This document shows positions 7,208-15,320 of a stretch of 52,416 nucleotides of DNA, in pieces; positions within the stretch are counted from its first letter, which is position 1; every line of letters begins with the position of its first letter. Below the pieces are notes generated by a model. It was not told where the DNA came from. It saw nothing but the letters and a program-made list of their open reading frames with translations, and searched no databases. This DNA comes from Acidimicrobiales bacterium (GTDB lineage: Bacteria > Actinomycetota > Actinomycetes > Mycobacteriales > QHCE01): positions 1 through 52,416 of the forward strand of contig QHCE01000004.1 in assembly GCA_003243955.1 (NCBI GenBank). Direction: 5' to 3'. Both the position numbers and the translations under genes were made by a program.

Positions 7208-7651
7208 CTAATTCCGGGAAACTGACGGAGTCCGCACCGCGGGTGTGGTGGAGCTGTACAGTCCCGCGGTGATCAGCAGTAAACCGGCCACGTAGAACAC
7301 ATTTACGTTAATCACCGAGAACCCCAGCACATTACTTTCGGTGCGCAGCAGTGCCAGCGCCACAGTGGCAATCAATAGCAGTGCGGTTCCGACCGCGATG
7401 TTGAGCCGGACGTCAACATTGTGCCCAATCAGCACGCCTCCCAGCACTACCACGCCAACCGCGAGCACGAGCACGGCAAATGCCGGATTTACGGTGAGTC
7501 CGAGTACCCGCTGCGGTTGGCGAGAGAAGACCGACTGGTCCTTGGTGCTCAGGTACCCAATGACGCCAAGAACCACGAATCCAATCGCGATTAAAAATGC
7601 CAGCGTTCGATATAGACCACGGAGTTGATGATTAGCCGGCAGATGCGACAT
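7208..7651 (-). CDS. DUF4383-like four-helix membrane protein
   Basis: The 147-residue protein has four hydrophobic segments, near residues 15-33, 55-75, 82-102 and 115-135, with short polar loops and a Thr/Ser/Arg tail. The spacing of the helices and the conserved-looking LGLTVNPAF, IGHNVDVRLNIAVGTALL and NVFYVAGLLLITAGL segments recall the actinobacterial DUF4383 family, whose function is unknown. It is convergent with the TetR gene, whose stop lies 11 bases away, leaving almost no room for a terminator. The 121 bases upstream, before ispE ends, hold nothing I recognise. Confidence 0.6.
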   Translation of the reverse strand: MSHLPANHQLRGLYRTLAFLIAIGFVVLGVIGYLSTKDQSVFSRQPQRVLGLTVNPAFAVLVLAVGVVVLGGVLIGHNVDVRLNIAVGTALLLIATVALALLRTESNVLGFSVINVNVFYVAGLLLITAGLYSSTTPAVRTPSVSRN

Positions 7652-7772
7652 GGATACAGAGCTCTTTCGTCAGCAACGGATACGCCTAGCCATGATTCTC
7701 CACACAGCGTCGCCGGGGACGGCAAGCGGGTAGGTGCCGCTGGGTAGTCAATAGAAGCCGCGTCGCCCATGT

Positions 7773-8681
7773 TCAGCTCAGCGGCTCCGCATGAACACCG
7801 CTACGAACGACCAGCGGAGTCGCATACAGTCCGCTCGCCTGGGTGCCCCCCAGGGCGTCAGCAAGCTCCGCGGCATGTCCAGCATCCGCAGCTAGCAGCG
7901 CGCAGGTTGGACCAGAGCCACAAACGATTTCGGCCAACGCTCCGGCTGCGGCACCCGTGGCGAGCGTCTGCGCAAGCTCTGGCAGCAGCGATAGCGCGGC
8001 TGGCGCTAAGTCGTTGCGCAGCACGCGTGCCAATCGCGATGGATCTCCCGATTTCACTGCGGCCAGCGCAGCCGACAACGTGGCATCAGACGCGGAGCTA
8101 AACCGATTACCGCCGGCTAGCCGTAGTCGATCCAGCTCCGCATACACCGCCGATGCCGACAGCTGACGCACAGAAGGCAGCAGCACCCAGTGAAACGCGT
8201 GGGGCGCGAGCACTGGTCGCAGTTGCTCGCCACGGCCGTCACCGACCGCTACCCCGCCCTGCAGGCAGAACGGAACATCGCTACCAAGCTGGGCGGCGAG
8301 CACAGCCAGCTGAGCAGTCGGCGTCTGCAACCGCCACAGCGCATCGCAGGCCCGCAGCGTTGCGGCGGCGTCAGCACTGCCGCCACCCAAGCCCGCGGCA
8401 ACAGGTATTTGCTTGCGCAGCGTCAGCGCTACATTGGGCCTAACCCCGGAGTACACCGCCAACGCGCGTGCGGCGCGGGCGGCGAGGTTATTGGTGTCTG
8501 CGGCAAGGTGACCGGCGTAGTTCCCGGTGAGCAAAAGCCGAAACGCCGGTGCGGGAGCAACCCACAACTCATCGTGTAACGACAGGTCGGAGAAAATAGT
8601 ACGTACTTCGTGGAACCCATCCGCACGAACATCGCCCACCTGAAGGTAGAGATTGAGCTTGGCTGGAGCGACGACTTTCAT
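7773..8681 (-). CDS. ispE: 4-diphosphocytidyl-2-C-methyl-D-erythritol kinase
   Basis: IspE phosphorylates CDP-methylerythritol in the non-mevalonate route to isoprenoids. The 302-residue protein has the GHMP-kinase pattern. PAKLNLYLQVG is at the start, the ATP loop PVAAGLGGGSADAAATLRAC lies around residue 100, SDVPFCLQGGVAVGDGRGE holds the catalytic Asp, and the C-terminal VCGSGPTCALL is the third motif. It overlaps ksgA by four bases (ATGA), a translationally coupled arrangement conserved in Mycobacteriales. Confidence 0.95.
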   Translation of the reverse strand: MKVVAPAKLNLYLQVGDVRADGFHEVRTIFSDLSLHDELWVAPAPAFRLLLTGNYAGHLAADTNNLAARAARALAVYSGVRPNVALTLRKQIPVAAGLGGGSADAAATLRACDALWRLQTPTAQLAVLAAQLGSDVPFCLQGGVAVGDGRGEQLRPVLAPHAFHWVLLPSVRQLSASAVYAELDRLRLAGGNRFSSASDATLSAALAAVKSGDPSRLARVLRNDLAPAALSLLPELAQTLATGAAAGALAEIVCGSGPTCALLAADAGHAAELADALGGTQASGLYATPLVVRSGVHAEPLS

Positions 8682-9583
8682 AATCGCGCCGCCGCCGCGA
8701 TGCGCACAAAGTCAGCCAGCGCTAATGTTTCTCCCCGAGCTGTGGGGTTCACATGGGCGGCATCCAAAACTGTGGCCGCCCGTATAGGACCGCCTAGCAG
8801 CGGCGCTAGCGCGGCACGCAGCATTTTTCGGCGCTGTGCAAAAGCGGCGTCGACCACAGTGAATACCTCTGTGCGGGTTGGGAAGCCAGATTCCAACTCT
8901 GGTGCAGGTCGACAGACGAAACGTACAAGCTCAGAGTCCACGTTCGGAGCCGGCCAAAACACCGACCTAGGCACCGATCCGGCCCGGCTTACCGCCGCGT
9001 ACCAGGCTAGTTTCACACTCGGTGATCCGTAAACCCGGCTACCAGGCCCGGCAGCTATGCGCTGCGCCACCTCGGCCTGCACCATCACCAAACCGCCCTG
9101 CAAACTCGGCAGCGCCTCCAGCAACTTCAACAGCACTGGCACCGCTACGTTATACGGCAGATTTGCCACCAGGCGGCTTGGCTGCGCCATAGCGGTTGGG
9201 AGCACCAGCGGCTGCATCGCATCGGCGTTGATCACTGCCAGTCGCGCGGCCGCATGCGGAGCATGGCGAGCAACTGTTGCGGGCAGCTCGGCGGCCAAAG
9301 CGGAGTCAATTTCTACCGCGACAACAACAGCACCGACCTCCAGTAAGCCCAGGGTGAGTGAGCCCAACCCCGGGCCGACTTCCAGCACACACTCGCCCGC
9401 TCGCACATCAGCGGCCGACACCACACGCCGAATCGTATTTGGATCGTGCACAAAATTTTGGCCCAGCGTTTTTGTCGGCCGCTTGCCTAGTTGAGCCAGC
9501 AGAGCCCGGATATCCGAGCTTCCTAATAAACGAATCGGCGGCGCCGAACCGTTCTCGCCGTCAGCACCGGCCACGTTTGCCAC
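8678..9583 (-). CDS. ksgA: 16S rRNA dimethyladenosine transferase
   Basis: KsgA (RsmA) dimethylates two adjacent adenines near the 3' end of 16S rRNA during small-subunit assembly. The 301-residue protein carries LGQNFVHDPNTIRRVV, the SAM-binding motif I VLEVGPGLGSLTLGLL and the catalytic motif IV NLPYNVAVPVL. The C-terminal domain has the usual FAQRRKMLRAAL. The ATG chosen adds about 40 residues before LGQNF, common in actinobacteria. Upstream, where relatives have rpfB and tatD, this genome has an accessory island; the 176 bases between ksgA and vapB hold only the vapC remnant. Confidence 0.94.
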   Translation of the reverse strand: MANVAGADGENGSAPPIRLLGSSDIRALLAQLGKRPTKTLGQNFVHDPNTIRRVVSAADVRAGECVLEVGPGLGSLTLGLLEVGAVVVAVEIDSALAAELPATVARHAPHAAARLAVINADAMQPLVLPTAMAQPSRLVANLPYNVAVPVLLKLLEALPSLQGGLVMVQAEVAQRIAAGPGSRVYGSPSVKLAWYAAVSRAGSVPRSVFWPAPNVDSELVRFVCRPAPELESGFPTRTEVFTVVDAAFAQRRKMLRAALAPLLGGPIRAATVLDAAHVNPTARGETLALADFVRIAAAARL

Positions 9584-9662
9584 AAGGCTAGTGTTTCACG
9601 AGCGTCGGCGCACGGAGAGGTTGAGCGGGGCAGCGCGCCAGGAACCGCTGCCGTGTACCAGG

Positions 9663-9771
9663 TTATGAGCGCTTACGGAACAGTTCCACGCGGTACCGAA
9701 CAGGAACCGGGTGCGGTCGCGCTAACGCGCTTTTGTCCGCCAGAAGCGTGGATTTATCGCTACGCCCGCTC
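9663..9771 (-). pseudogene. Decayed VapC (PIN-domain) toxin remnant
   Basis: In the frame shifted by one from vapB, overlapping its end, the minus strand reads KSTLLADKSALARPHPVPVR before a TAA stop. LLADKSALAR is the classic first motif of VapC PIN domains, with the first catalytic Asp. No start codon precedes it, and only about 30 residues remain of the roughly 130 expected. The remaining acidic residues are lost. This is what would be left of a vapBC pair after deletion of most of the toxin. Confidence 0.55.
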
Positions 9772-9960
9772 CATGATCTCTGTATTGCGAAGGTCCGGCA
9801 AAGGATCCTCCCGCCACCACGATAGCTCGTCTTGGCGAGCCTGCCGACTAGTCACTTCACGCAGTGCGCTATTGATGGTTTCTCGCTTAGTGCTTGTCTT
9901 CAATACACTGGCGGCCTGCCCGAGCAGGTCCTCGTCAACGTCCACCAGAGTCTTCGCCAT
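9760..9960 (-). CDS. VapB-family antitoxin lacking its toxin
   Basis: The 66-residue protein begins MAKTLVDVDEDLL and has TKRETINSALREVTSRQARQ, the ribbon-helix-helix pattern of the VapB (DUF2191-like) family. The C-terminal toxin-binding part is present (LPDLRNTEIMERA) but slightly short. A normal VapC would overlap its end; only a fragment is left there. A TATAAT sits six bases before the ATG with no room for a leader, so the mRNA is probably leaderless. If expressed, it might neutralise a related VapC elsewhere, or simply be a relic. Confidence 0.75.
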   Translation of the reverse strand: MAKTLVDVDEDLLGQAASVLKTSTKRETINSALREVTSRQARQDELSWWREDPLPDLRNTEIMERA

Positions 9961-9966
9961 ACTCAG

Positions 9967-9972
9967 ATTATA
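9967..9972 (-). promoter_or_regulatory. -10 element of the vapB promoter (leaderless)
   Basis: On the minus strand TATAAT lies inside GTATATAATC, six bases before the vapB ATG. A second GTATATA occurs about 30 bases further upstream (complement of 9998-10005). The two repeats could serve as autoregulatory operator half-sites. Placing transcription start at or next to the ATG is inference. Confidence 0.5.
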
Positions 9973-10051
9973 TACAGGAAGAAGAAATTTAACGCGCCTA
10001 TATACTTCATGGACCCAATATTCTAAACACTCATCTCGAAAAAGTTTTTAG

Positions 10052-11020
10052 CTACTTCCTGCTTCGTCTAACCAGTTCTTCATTACTGATCGGCAGCGTA
10101 CTGGCCATTATCTTAACGGCTTCTGTAAAGTTCTCTAGCTGCCTTATCCGGCCATCCTCATTGACGAGCCATTTGCCAGTCTCCCAATCACCGGGCTGGT
10201 CGCACTTAAAGCGGATATCAAACCGTATGGCGAGTCCTGGCCATGAATGCTGGACGTATACGGTACGGAAGAAATCAGCCAAGTCAGGGAAACTTATGCC
10301 ATATGGCTCAGGGAAGAGTTGTTCCACTTGTGGGCGTGTAAGATCAGTCTCAATATCTATTTGGATGGTTGGAATGGAAGAATATGTGTCATACACCAGT
10401 TCAAATTTTGGCTCCCGTCCAGCTGGAAACTGAGTAATGTCTGTTTCGTGTTCCTCTTGTTTTGCTGGCAGTATAAAAGGCCACATATCGGTAGTGGGAT
10501 ACTTATAAAGATTTGCCTGTCCAGCTACATTGTGCGTGAATTGCACCCAACTCTCACCCGAAATAAGCGCAGACGGTACGTTGACCCCTGTATGGTCAAT
10601 TCGTACGATATGACCTCTGAGTCTTTTGACAAGCTCACTCATCGGGAGCCGATATGTTGTTTGCGACAAGGCGTGAAGTTCAAAATATTCCCCCAGCGAG
10701 TCCTGCTTGGCTAGAGCCTGGTCAATGCCAGTATGGTCAATTTCGTAATTTGCGGCTACATCGGGGTTGATACGCAAATTGCCAACGCCTAGCGATAGCT
10801 CTTGGCTAGAGCCAAGATGTATCTGAGGGAACAGGGTACCTGATTGTGAAAGGACTGTTATCGGAAGGGCGTTCGAAGGCTGCGACGGAGTAATTATGAA
10901 GCTGCCATATTTGTGTAGTCGCGCATTGGGAAGCTCCGAAAGCAATCCGATAAGTTGCTTGAAAAAGTTTTGGCTATCAAACGTATCGCTGGGGAACGTA
11001 TAAGTAATATGTTTGAGCAT
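10052..11020 (-). CDS. Protein of unknown function in an AT-richer cassette (322 aa)
   Basis: The frame is fully open for 322 codons and noticeably richer in A and T than its neighbours, suggesting transfer. I recognise no family. There is no signal peptide or membrane segment. The sequence is rich in aromatic residues and short beta-like stretches (ITYTFPSDTFDSQNFF, IRIDHTGVNVPSALIS, PGLAIRFDIRFK) and ends in a helical segment, EAVKIMASTLPISNEELVRR. It lies 24 bases after the stop of a truncated XRE regulator on the same strand. HTH-plus-unknown pairs of this kind are common in toxin-antitoxin, restriction and prophage cassettes, but no catalytic motif supports any of these. The start ATG lacks a strong SD. 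Confidence 0.7.
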   Translation of the reverse strand: MLKHITYTFPSDTFDSQNFFKQLIGLLSELPNARLHKYGSFIITPSQPSNALPITVLSQSGTLFPQIHLGSSQELSLGVGNLRINPDVAANYEIDHTGIDQALAKQDSLGEYFELHALSQTTYRLPMSELVKRLRGHIVRIDHTGVNVPSALISGESWVQFTHNVAGQANLYKYPTTDMWPFILPAKQEEHETDITQFPAGREPKFELVYDTYSSIPTIQIDIETDLTRPQVEQLFPEPYGISFPDLADFFRTVYVQHSWPGLAIRFDIRFKCDQPGDWETGKWLVNEDGRIRQLENFTEAVKIMASTLPISNEELVRRSRK

Positions 11021-11044
11021 ACTCTTAAGTATACCGCGAACAGT

Positions 11045-11205
11045 TTACAAACCCTTAAACAACTCCGATAAGCTGACCTTAAGTGCCTTCGCAATCTTCG
11101 CCGCGTTATCTACTGACACGCTTTTTTTACCAAGCTCAATGTTGCCGATATAAGTTTTATGTAATCCGACCGTATCAGCTAGATACCGCTCACACCAAAC
11201 GAATC
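11045..11205 (-). pseudogene. XRE-family regulator, 5' part lost at the IS30 boundary
   Basis: The minus strand reads ERYLADTVGLHKTYIGNIEL and continues GKKSVSVDNAAKIAKALKVSLSELFKGL to a TAA stop. This is the second half of a Cro/C1-type HTH, with the recognition helix and the IAKAL...LSELF helix. The first helix and the start codon are absent; the reading runs into the left end of an IS30 element. The sequence most resembles short XRE or controller proteins of about 70-80 residues, so perhaps a third of it is missing. It probably once drove or regulated the downstream gene at 10052-11020. Confidence 0.7.
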
Positions 11206-11209
11206 CTTG

Positions 11210-11232
11210 GGTTCAGTGGGTTGGAGCATTTG
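11210..11232 (+). repeat. Left terminal inverted repeat of the IS30 element
   Basis: GGTTCAGTGGGTTGGAGCATTTG matches the reverse complement of 14261-14282 at most positions with one gap (shared GGT, CAGT, GGT, GGA/GAAGCAT, TG). Imperfect ends of about 20-25 bp are normal for IS30. Confidence 0.6.
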
Positions 11233-11753
11233 ATGTTGGTGGTCGGGTGGGACAGGGTGCCCGCTGTGCGCACGATGTTGATGTTGGCTGATCGGGAGGA
11301 AATTTCCCGCGGTTTGGTCGAGTCTGTGCAATACAGGGAGATCGGTTTGCGGATCGGTCGTGATTGTTGGGTGGTCTCGCGTGAGGTCGGCCGTCACGGC
11401 GGTAGCGAGGAATATCGGGCCGTGGTCGCCGAGCAGGCGGCGTCGGTGGCGCGGGGGCGGCCGAAGATGTTCGCCGTCGAGCGGTCGCCGCGGCTGTGTG
11501 ATGGTTGGTCCCCGGCCTCGATCGCTGGCCGGTTGCCGTTGTTTACCCGGGCGATCATGCTTGTCGGGTGTCTGCTGAGGCGATCTAGCGGTGGTCTACG
11601 CCCAACCGGTTCCCACCCTGGCCAGGGAGCTAATCAGTCTGCAGACCGGGCGTAAGGCCCGCAAGGGCGGACGGCGCCGGTCGCCGGCGCCGCGGATCCG
11701 GCAGCCGATCTACATCGACGAGCGTCCCGCCGAGGTCGCTGCCGTGCAGTGCC
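11233..11753 (+). pseudogene. IS30-family transposase, N-terminal half
   Basis: From the ATG the frame reads MLADREEISRGLVE and REIGLRIGRD, then VSREVGRHGGSEEYRA, the helix-turn-helix region of IS30 transposases. WSPASIAGRLP follows at about residue 95. Around 11545-11600 the frame is lost: a TAG replaces the Tyr of the expected AIYR motif, and the protein resumes in another frame as VYAQPVPTLARELISLQTGRK and IYIDERPAEVA. The catalytic DDE core that should follow is displaced beyond the group II intron. Not functional. Confidence 0.8.
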
Positions 11754-12380
11754 GGGAAACTGGGAAGGTGATTTGGTGGGCCACGAGGCACTGTGTAACC
11801 GAGTGGAGGTGGAAGACCTTCGCCGTTGTGCTGTCGCAGCAGCGTAACGAAGCTGGGGGCGGCCTGATCTGAGAGATGTCGGTGAGGGTGGCAAGCAGCC
11901 CCGACAACGCCGGGACGGTCCAGTACTACTGGATGGCCCGAGCCCGGCAAGCAAGGCAGGAAGGCGTAGGAGAGGAACCAGTGTTCTAACGCCTCTTCAG
12001 TCTCCCGCCAGCTCTAACCCGGTGGATTCGGGCTGGTCTGCGATGCGCACCAACACCTCGGTGTTGGCAACTTCGGGTGGGTTTAGGTCGCTCATTTCGG
12101 AGGCCACGGTGAAAGCCTGCGGCGTAACCGTGGCGATATCGCAGGGGCATAGCTGGGCGGCCTCACCTGCCGATCGGTTTGCAGTGAACGTGGGAACCAC
12201 CGTGAGGCTCCCGAGATGTTGCGCTCAGCCAGAGGCGGCGGGTTCGGTTGGCGCATCGTCAGCCGATGGCCACACGGGTGGGGCGGAGGGGTCGTAGTAG
12301 TCCGAGCGGGGGAAAGCCTCGTGCATGGCGAAGGGCCCCAGCGAATTGACGCAGTCGGCACGCATCCAACGGAGACGCTG

Positions 12381-13729
12381 ATGAATATCGGTGAACAGGC
12401 CTGGCCTGACCCTGCGAGGGCAGCCTGGCGGGTACGGCAGATGCAATGCAAGCTGCACCACTGGGCGGTCGATGATTGCGGCCGCCGGTTTGATGATGTG
12501 TTCAACCTCGTTCATCACCTGGACTTTCTCACCGTCGCGTGGGAACGGGTGAGGGTAACAGGGGTGCGCGGACCGCCGGAGTGGACCGGGTCAGCCCGGC
12601 GTCCATCGCCGAGGGTGTCGAGGTCGTGGAGTTTCTGGGGCAGGTGCGGGAGCAGTTGAAATCCCGGTCATTTGCTCCGCTGCCGGTGCGGAACGATTGA
12701 TCCCCAAGCCGGGCAGTAGCAAACTTCGCAGGCTCGGCATTCCGACCGCGATGGATCGAGTGGTTCAGGCGTCCCTGGTGCTGGAGCTGGAGCCGATCTT
12801 TGAGGCGGGTTTCAAGCCGGTCAGTTACGGCTTTCGCCCCAGACGTCGCGCCCAGGACGCGGTCGCTGAGATTCACGCCTTCGGTTCCAGGAACTATCAT
12901 TGGGTCTTTGAGGCTGACATCGCAGCGTGCTTTGACGAACTTACGCACTCGGCCGTCATGGATCGGGTGCGGCTGCAGATCGCCGACAAGCGTGTCCTGG
13001 CCCTGATCAAATCGTTCCTGAAGGCGGGCGTGATGTCCGCCGACGGGACGATCAGGAACTCAGAGGGCGGCACCCCGCAAGGCGGCATCGTTTCGCCGTT
13101 GCTGGCTAACATCGCACTGTCGTGTTGGACGAGCACTTCTGCGCGAAGTGGGATGCGCATCGCACATCCCAGCGGCGCGATGTGCACCGCAAGCGTGGCG
13201 GCGCCACCTATCGGATCGTCTGCTACGCGGATGACTTTGTGATCATGGTGGCGGGAACCAAAGCGCACGCGGACGCGCTCTGGGACGAGGTGGCGCAGGT
13301 GATCGCCCCGCTGGGGTTACACCTGTCCGCCGAGAAGTCTCGGGTATGCCATCTGGACGAGGGGTTCGACTTTCTGAGGTTCTGCATTCAGCGGCGCCGC
13401 AGGAAGGGAACCACCAAGGCCAGCGTCTACACCTATCCGTCGAAAAAATCGCTGCTTTCGATCATGGTGAAGGTGCCAAGGCGACGTTTGGGTATCTCGA
13501 TTCCTTTGTCTGGCATCGGGTCACCCAATGGTTGCTCAAGCGGCACAAACGCATCACGTGGGCGGAACTCTACCGCCGGTTCCTGACCGGCAGGCCAGGC
13601 AATCGTCGGGCAGTGGACAGGACCATCATGTTCGACGCGGCAACGGTGCCGGTTACTCGGTATCGCTGGCGCGCGAGCAACATTCCTACACCCTGGACCA
13701 GCAGCGCAGGAGCTCCTGTTTCTGCATAG
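12381..13729 (+). pseudogene. Group II intron reverse transcriptase/maturase, frameshifted
   Basis: An ATG behind GGAG begins a typical intron RT: MQCKLHHWAVDD, then LIPKPGSSKLRRLGIPTAMD (RT1-2), VSYGFRPRRRAQDAV, FEADIAACFDEL (RT3), GGTPQGGIVSPLLANI (RT4) and the catalytic YADD at 13224-13235 (RT5). The maturase tail is recognisable as KATFGYLDSFVWHRVTQWL and following residues. These pieces lie in different frames, with breaks near 12570, 12690, 13120 and 13470. The last break also deletes the usual LRGW...YFRHG part of domain X. No endonuclease domain is apparent. The protein cannot be made intact. Confidence 0.85.
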
Positions 13730-13745
13730 CAGCGGCAGTTCGTGT

Positions 13746-13782
13746 AGCGCCGGATGCGATGCCAAGTCGCACGTCCGGTGCG
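13746..13782 (+). ncRNA. Group II intron domain V hairpin
   Basis: AGC, the catalytic triad, begins a hairpin whose arms GCGCCGGA and TCCGGTGC are separated by bulges from the upper stem GCGA/TCGC. This is the shape and sequence pattern of domain V just downstream of an intron RT. It is followed by a GC-rich hairpin (upper stem CGGGA/TCCCG) that would be domain VI. Confidence 0.65.
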
Positions 13783-13847
13783 GAGGGCGGGGCGGGGAAA
13801 CGGATCGGGAGCAATCCCGACACCGCGCCCCGGTCCGCCCCCTACAT

Positions 13848-14280
13848 CATCGGCAAACCTGCGGTCGCGACCCTGGATAGAACGATGTCGCGGTTCGGCG
13901 ATCCTTGTGCCTTTGACCGGGCGCGATTCGCTGACCGTGGGTGATGCCGTGATCGCCGCCACGCACAGCCTACCTACCCAGATCCGCCGGACGCTGACGT
14001 GGGACTGCGGCACAGAAATGGTTCAACACGCCACCATCACCGCGACCGGACTACCGTATACTTCGCCCACCCCCACTCACCATGGGAACGTGGCAGCAAC
14101 GAAAACCCCAACCGTATCGTGCGTGAATACTTCCCCAGAGGTGCAACAATAACCTCCGACCCCACCTATTTAGCCTCAGTAACCGCCGATATCAACGACC
14201 GACCCCGTAAGATACACAACTGGAAGAAACCCTCCGAAATATTCACCGAACTCGCCAAAACACATGCTTCCACCAACTGA
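13848..14280 (+). pseudogene. IS30-family transposase, C-terminal half
   Basis: Starting at IIGKPAVATLDRT, the expected continuation of an IS30 DDE core is spread over three frames. These are VPLTGRDSLTVGDAVIAATH, then LTWDCGTEM (second acidic motif), then HSPWERGSNENPNRIVREYF with GATITSDPTYLASVTADIND and RPRKIHNWKKPSEIF to the stop. The catalytic Glu of SNEN is intact but the frameshifts prevent a single product. It ends inside the right inverted repeat. Confidence 0.8.
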
Positions 14281-14282
14281 CC
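14261..14282 (-). repeat. Right terminal inverted repeat of the IS30 element
   Basis: Read on the minus strand, GGTCAGTTGGTGGAAGCATG matches the left end at 11210-11232 with one gap and a few mismatches. It overlaps the last codons of the transposase, as is common in compact IS elements. Confidence 0.6.
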
Positions 14283-14354
14283 TGCCGGGCGAATACAGCA
14301 TCGTGACCTGCAAAATAGCTACTAGGCTGACGCAGTAACGATCGGCTCCATCGG

Positions 14355-15320
14355 TCAGTGCCGGCTAGTGCTGTACCAAGTCCGCGGAACACTCACCGGG
14401 GACGGCGCAGCTCCAGCCGCTACCAACTCTGTGCCTGCCGAACCTGCTGGAACCGCAGGCATGGGGCTAGATGGTCGTGAGTCGTTATCCACCCAGCTGG
14501 CAGCCCATTGCGTAGCAGGAGCGCTAATTGGCGGCGAAACACGGGAGGGTGCCACCGACGCTACCCGCGCCACTGCCCGAACCCGTCCCGGCGATTGGGT
14601 GCGCGAGGAGTTAGGACCGGTTACGGGGCTCACGGGGGCGGCCCCGTAACCGGAGTATTCGAGCTCGCTCCATGCCGGACTCACTGGAACAGGCGAGGGA
14701 TAGCTCGGAGCGGCGGGACTCGCCGAAATGGGCGAAGGTCCAATGGTGGGTTCGGGATAACTTGCTGAAATGAGCGAAGCACTCACATTGGGCTCTGGAT
14801 AGCTTGGCCAAGCCGAAACAGGAGAAGCTTCTCGAGTTGGTGACCAAGAATTCTCATCAGCCCGCGGCAGCGCTGGGGGAATCGACGCTTCGATGGCCAA
14901 GCTGCGCTCGGAGGCTCTGCACTGCCGGTTCAAATACTCGCGCAGCCTGACTACATCTCTAAGCGCAACCGTATCGGTATCATCGATACCTACTAGGCTT
15001 TCTGAGAGCGGAATAGAGCCATCGGATACGCACTGCAGCAGCGTAGGCAGCGGAATAGCGGCCAGCTCCGCCGCTTCCTGTAGCCCCAGTGTGGCCGGGA
15101 CAGACTTTAGGGTGACGCCGCACTCACCGGCGAGTGCCGCCGCCGCATCGCGCAGTAGTCCCCACAACTCGGCGGGAAGCTCAACCCCACCACCGTTGCT
15201 ATCGGCCAGCCAATATTGAGAATCCTGGTTTGGCACATCAAAAAAAGCAGCCACGGCGCTGAACCGGCGGTGCGGTGTTTTTGCCGATGCGACGACCACA
15301 TGATCATCAAGAGTGTTCAT
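14355..15320 (-). CDS. Excisionase-like HTH protein with a long Ser/Pro-rich tail
   Basis: The start is an ATG behind a strong GGGAGG, giving 321 residues. Residues 75-145 (LGLQEAAELAAIPLPTLLQC, then SDGSIPL, then VALRDVVRLREYLNRQ) have the pattern of the MerR/excisionase-type helix-turn-helix found in excisionase-family DNA-binding proteins and some antitoxins. The N-terminal 70 residues contain an AFFDVPNQDSQYWL segment that I do not recognise. From about residue 155 the protein is low complexity, rich in Ser, Pro, Ala and Tyr, with repeats such as SYPEP and SPISASP, and no cysteine. No signal peptide or membrane helix is seen. The tail may be disordered, perhaps a scaffold or phosphorylation region. 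No toxin gene adjoins. Confidence 0.65.
   Translation of the reverse strand: MNTLDDHVVVASAKTPHRRFSAVAAFFDVPNQDSQYWLADSNGGGVELPAELWGLLRDAAAALAGECGVTLKSVPATLGLQEAAELAAIPLPTLLQCVSDGSIPLSESLVGIDDTDTVALRDVVRLREYLNRQCRASERSLAIEASIPPALPRADENSWSPTREASPVSAWPSYPEPNVSASLISASYPEPTIGPSPISASPAAPSYPSPVPVSPAWSELEYSGYGAAPVSPVTGPNSSRTQSPGRVRAVARVASVAPSRVSPPISAPATQWAASWVDNDSRPSSPMPAVPAGSAGTELVAAGAAPSPVSVPRTWYSTSRH

Larger units (their letters stand above)
11754..13847 (+). mobile_element. Group II intron inserted in the IS30 transposase
   Basis: The left edge is placed at GTGCAGTGCCGGGAAACTGG, resembling the GTGYG start and first helix of bacterial group II introns. The right edge comes after a domain V and a GC-rich domain VI hairpin, ending CCCCCTAC before the IS30 frame resumes (IIGKPAVATLDRT). 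About 36 bases of transposase coding (the expected DRAVPGHWEGDL) are missing across the junction, so either the borders are off or exon sequence was deleted. The encoded reverse transcriptase is frameshifted, so mobility should be lost; splicing of the RNA cannot be judged. Confidence 0.6.
11210..14282 (+). mobile_element. IS30-family insertion sequence, split by a group II intron and decayed
   Basis: The ends carry related imperfect inverted repeats. Between them are an IS30-type transposase N-terminal half and C-terminal half, about 2.1 kb apart. The DNA separating the halves has the reverse transcriptase and domain V of a group II intron. The transposase has frameshifts and an in-frame stop, so the element cannot move by itself. 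Insertion truncated an XRE gene on its left side. Ends are given to within a few bases, and I could not find a convincing target duplication. Confidence 0.7.

Noticed and set aside
11997-12659. Several short frames on both strands in the first half of the intron
   Set aside because: They coincide with intron RNA domains or the frameshifted RT and have no RBS or family pattern.
12381-13729. Reverse transcriptase as part of a diversity-generating retroelement or retron
   Set aside because: The sequence is group II maturase-like throughout, domain V follows directly, and there is no template/variable repeat pair or msr/msd-like RNA.
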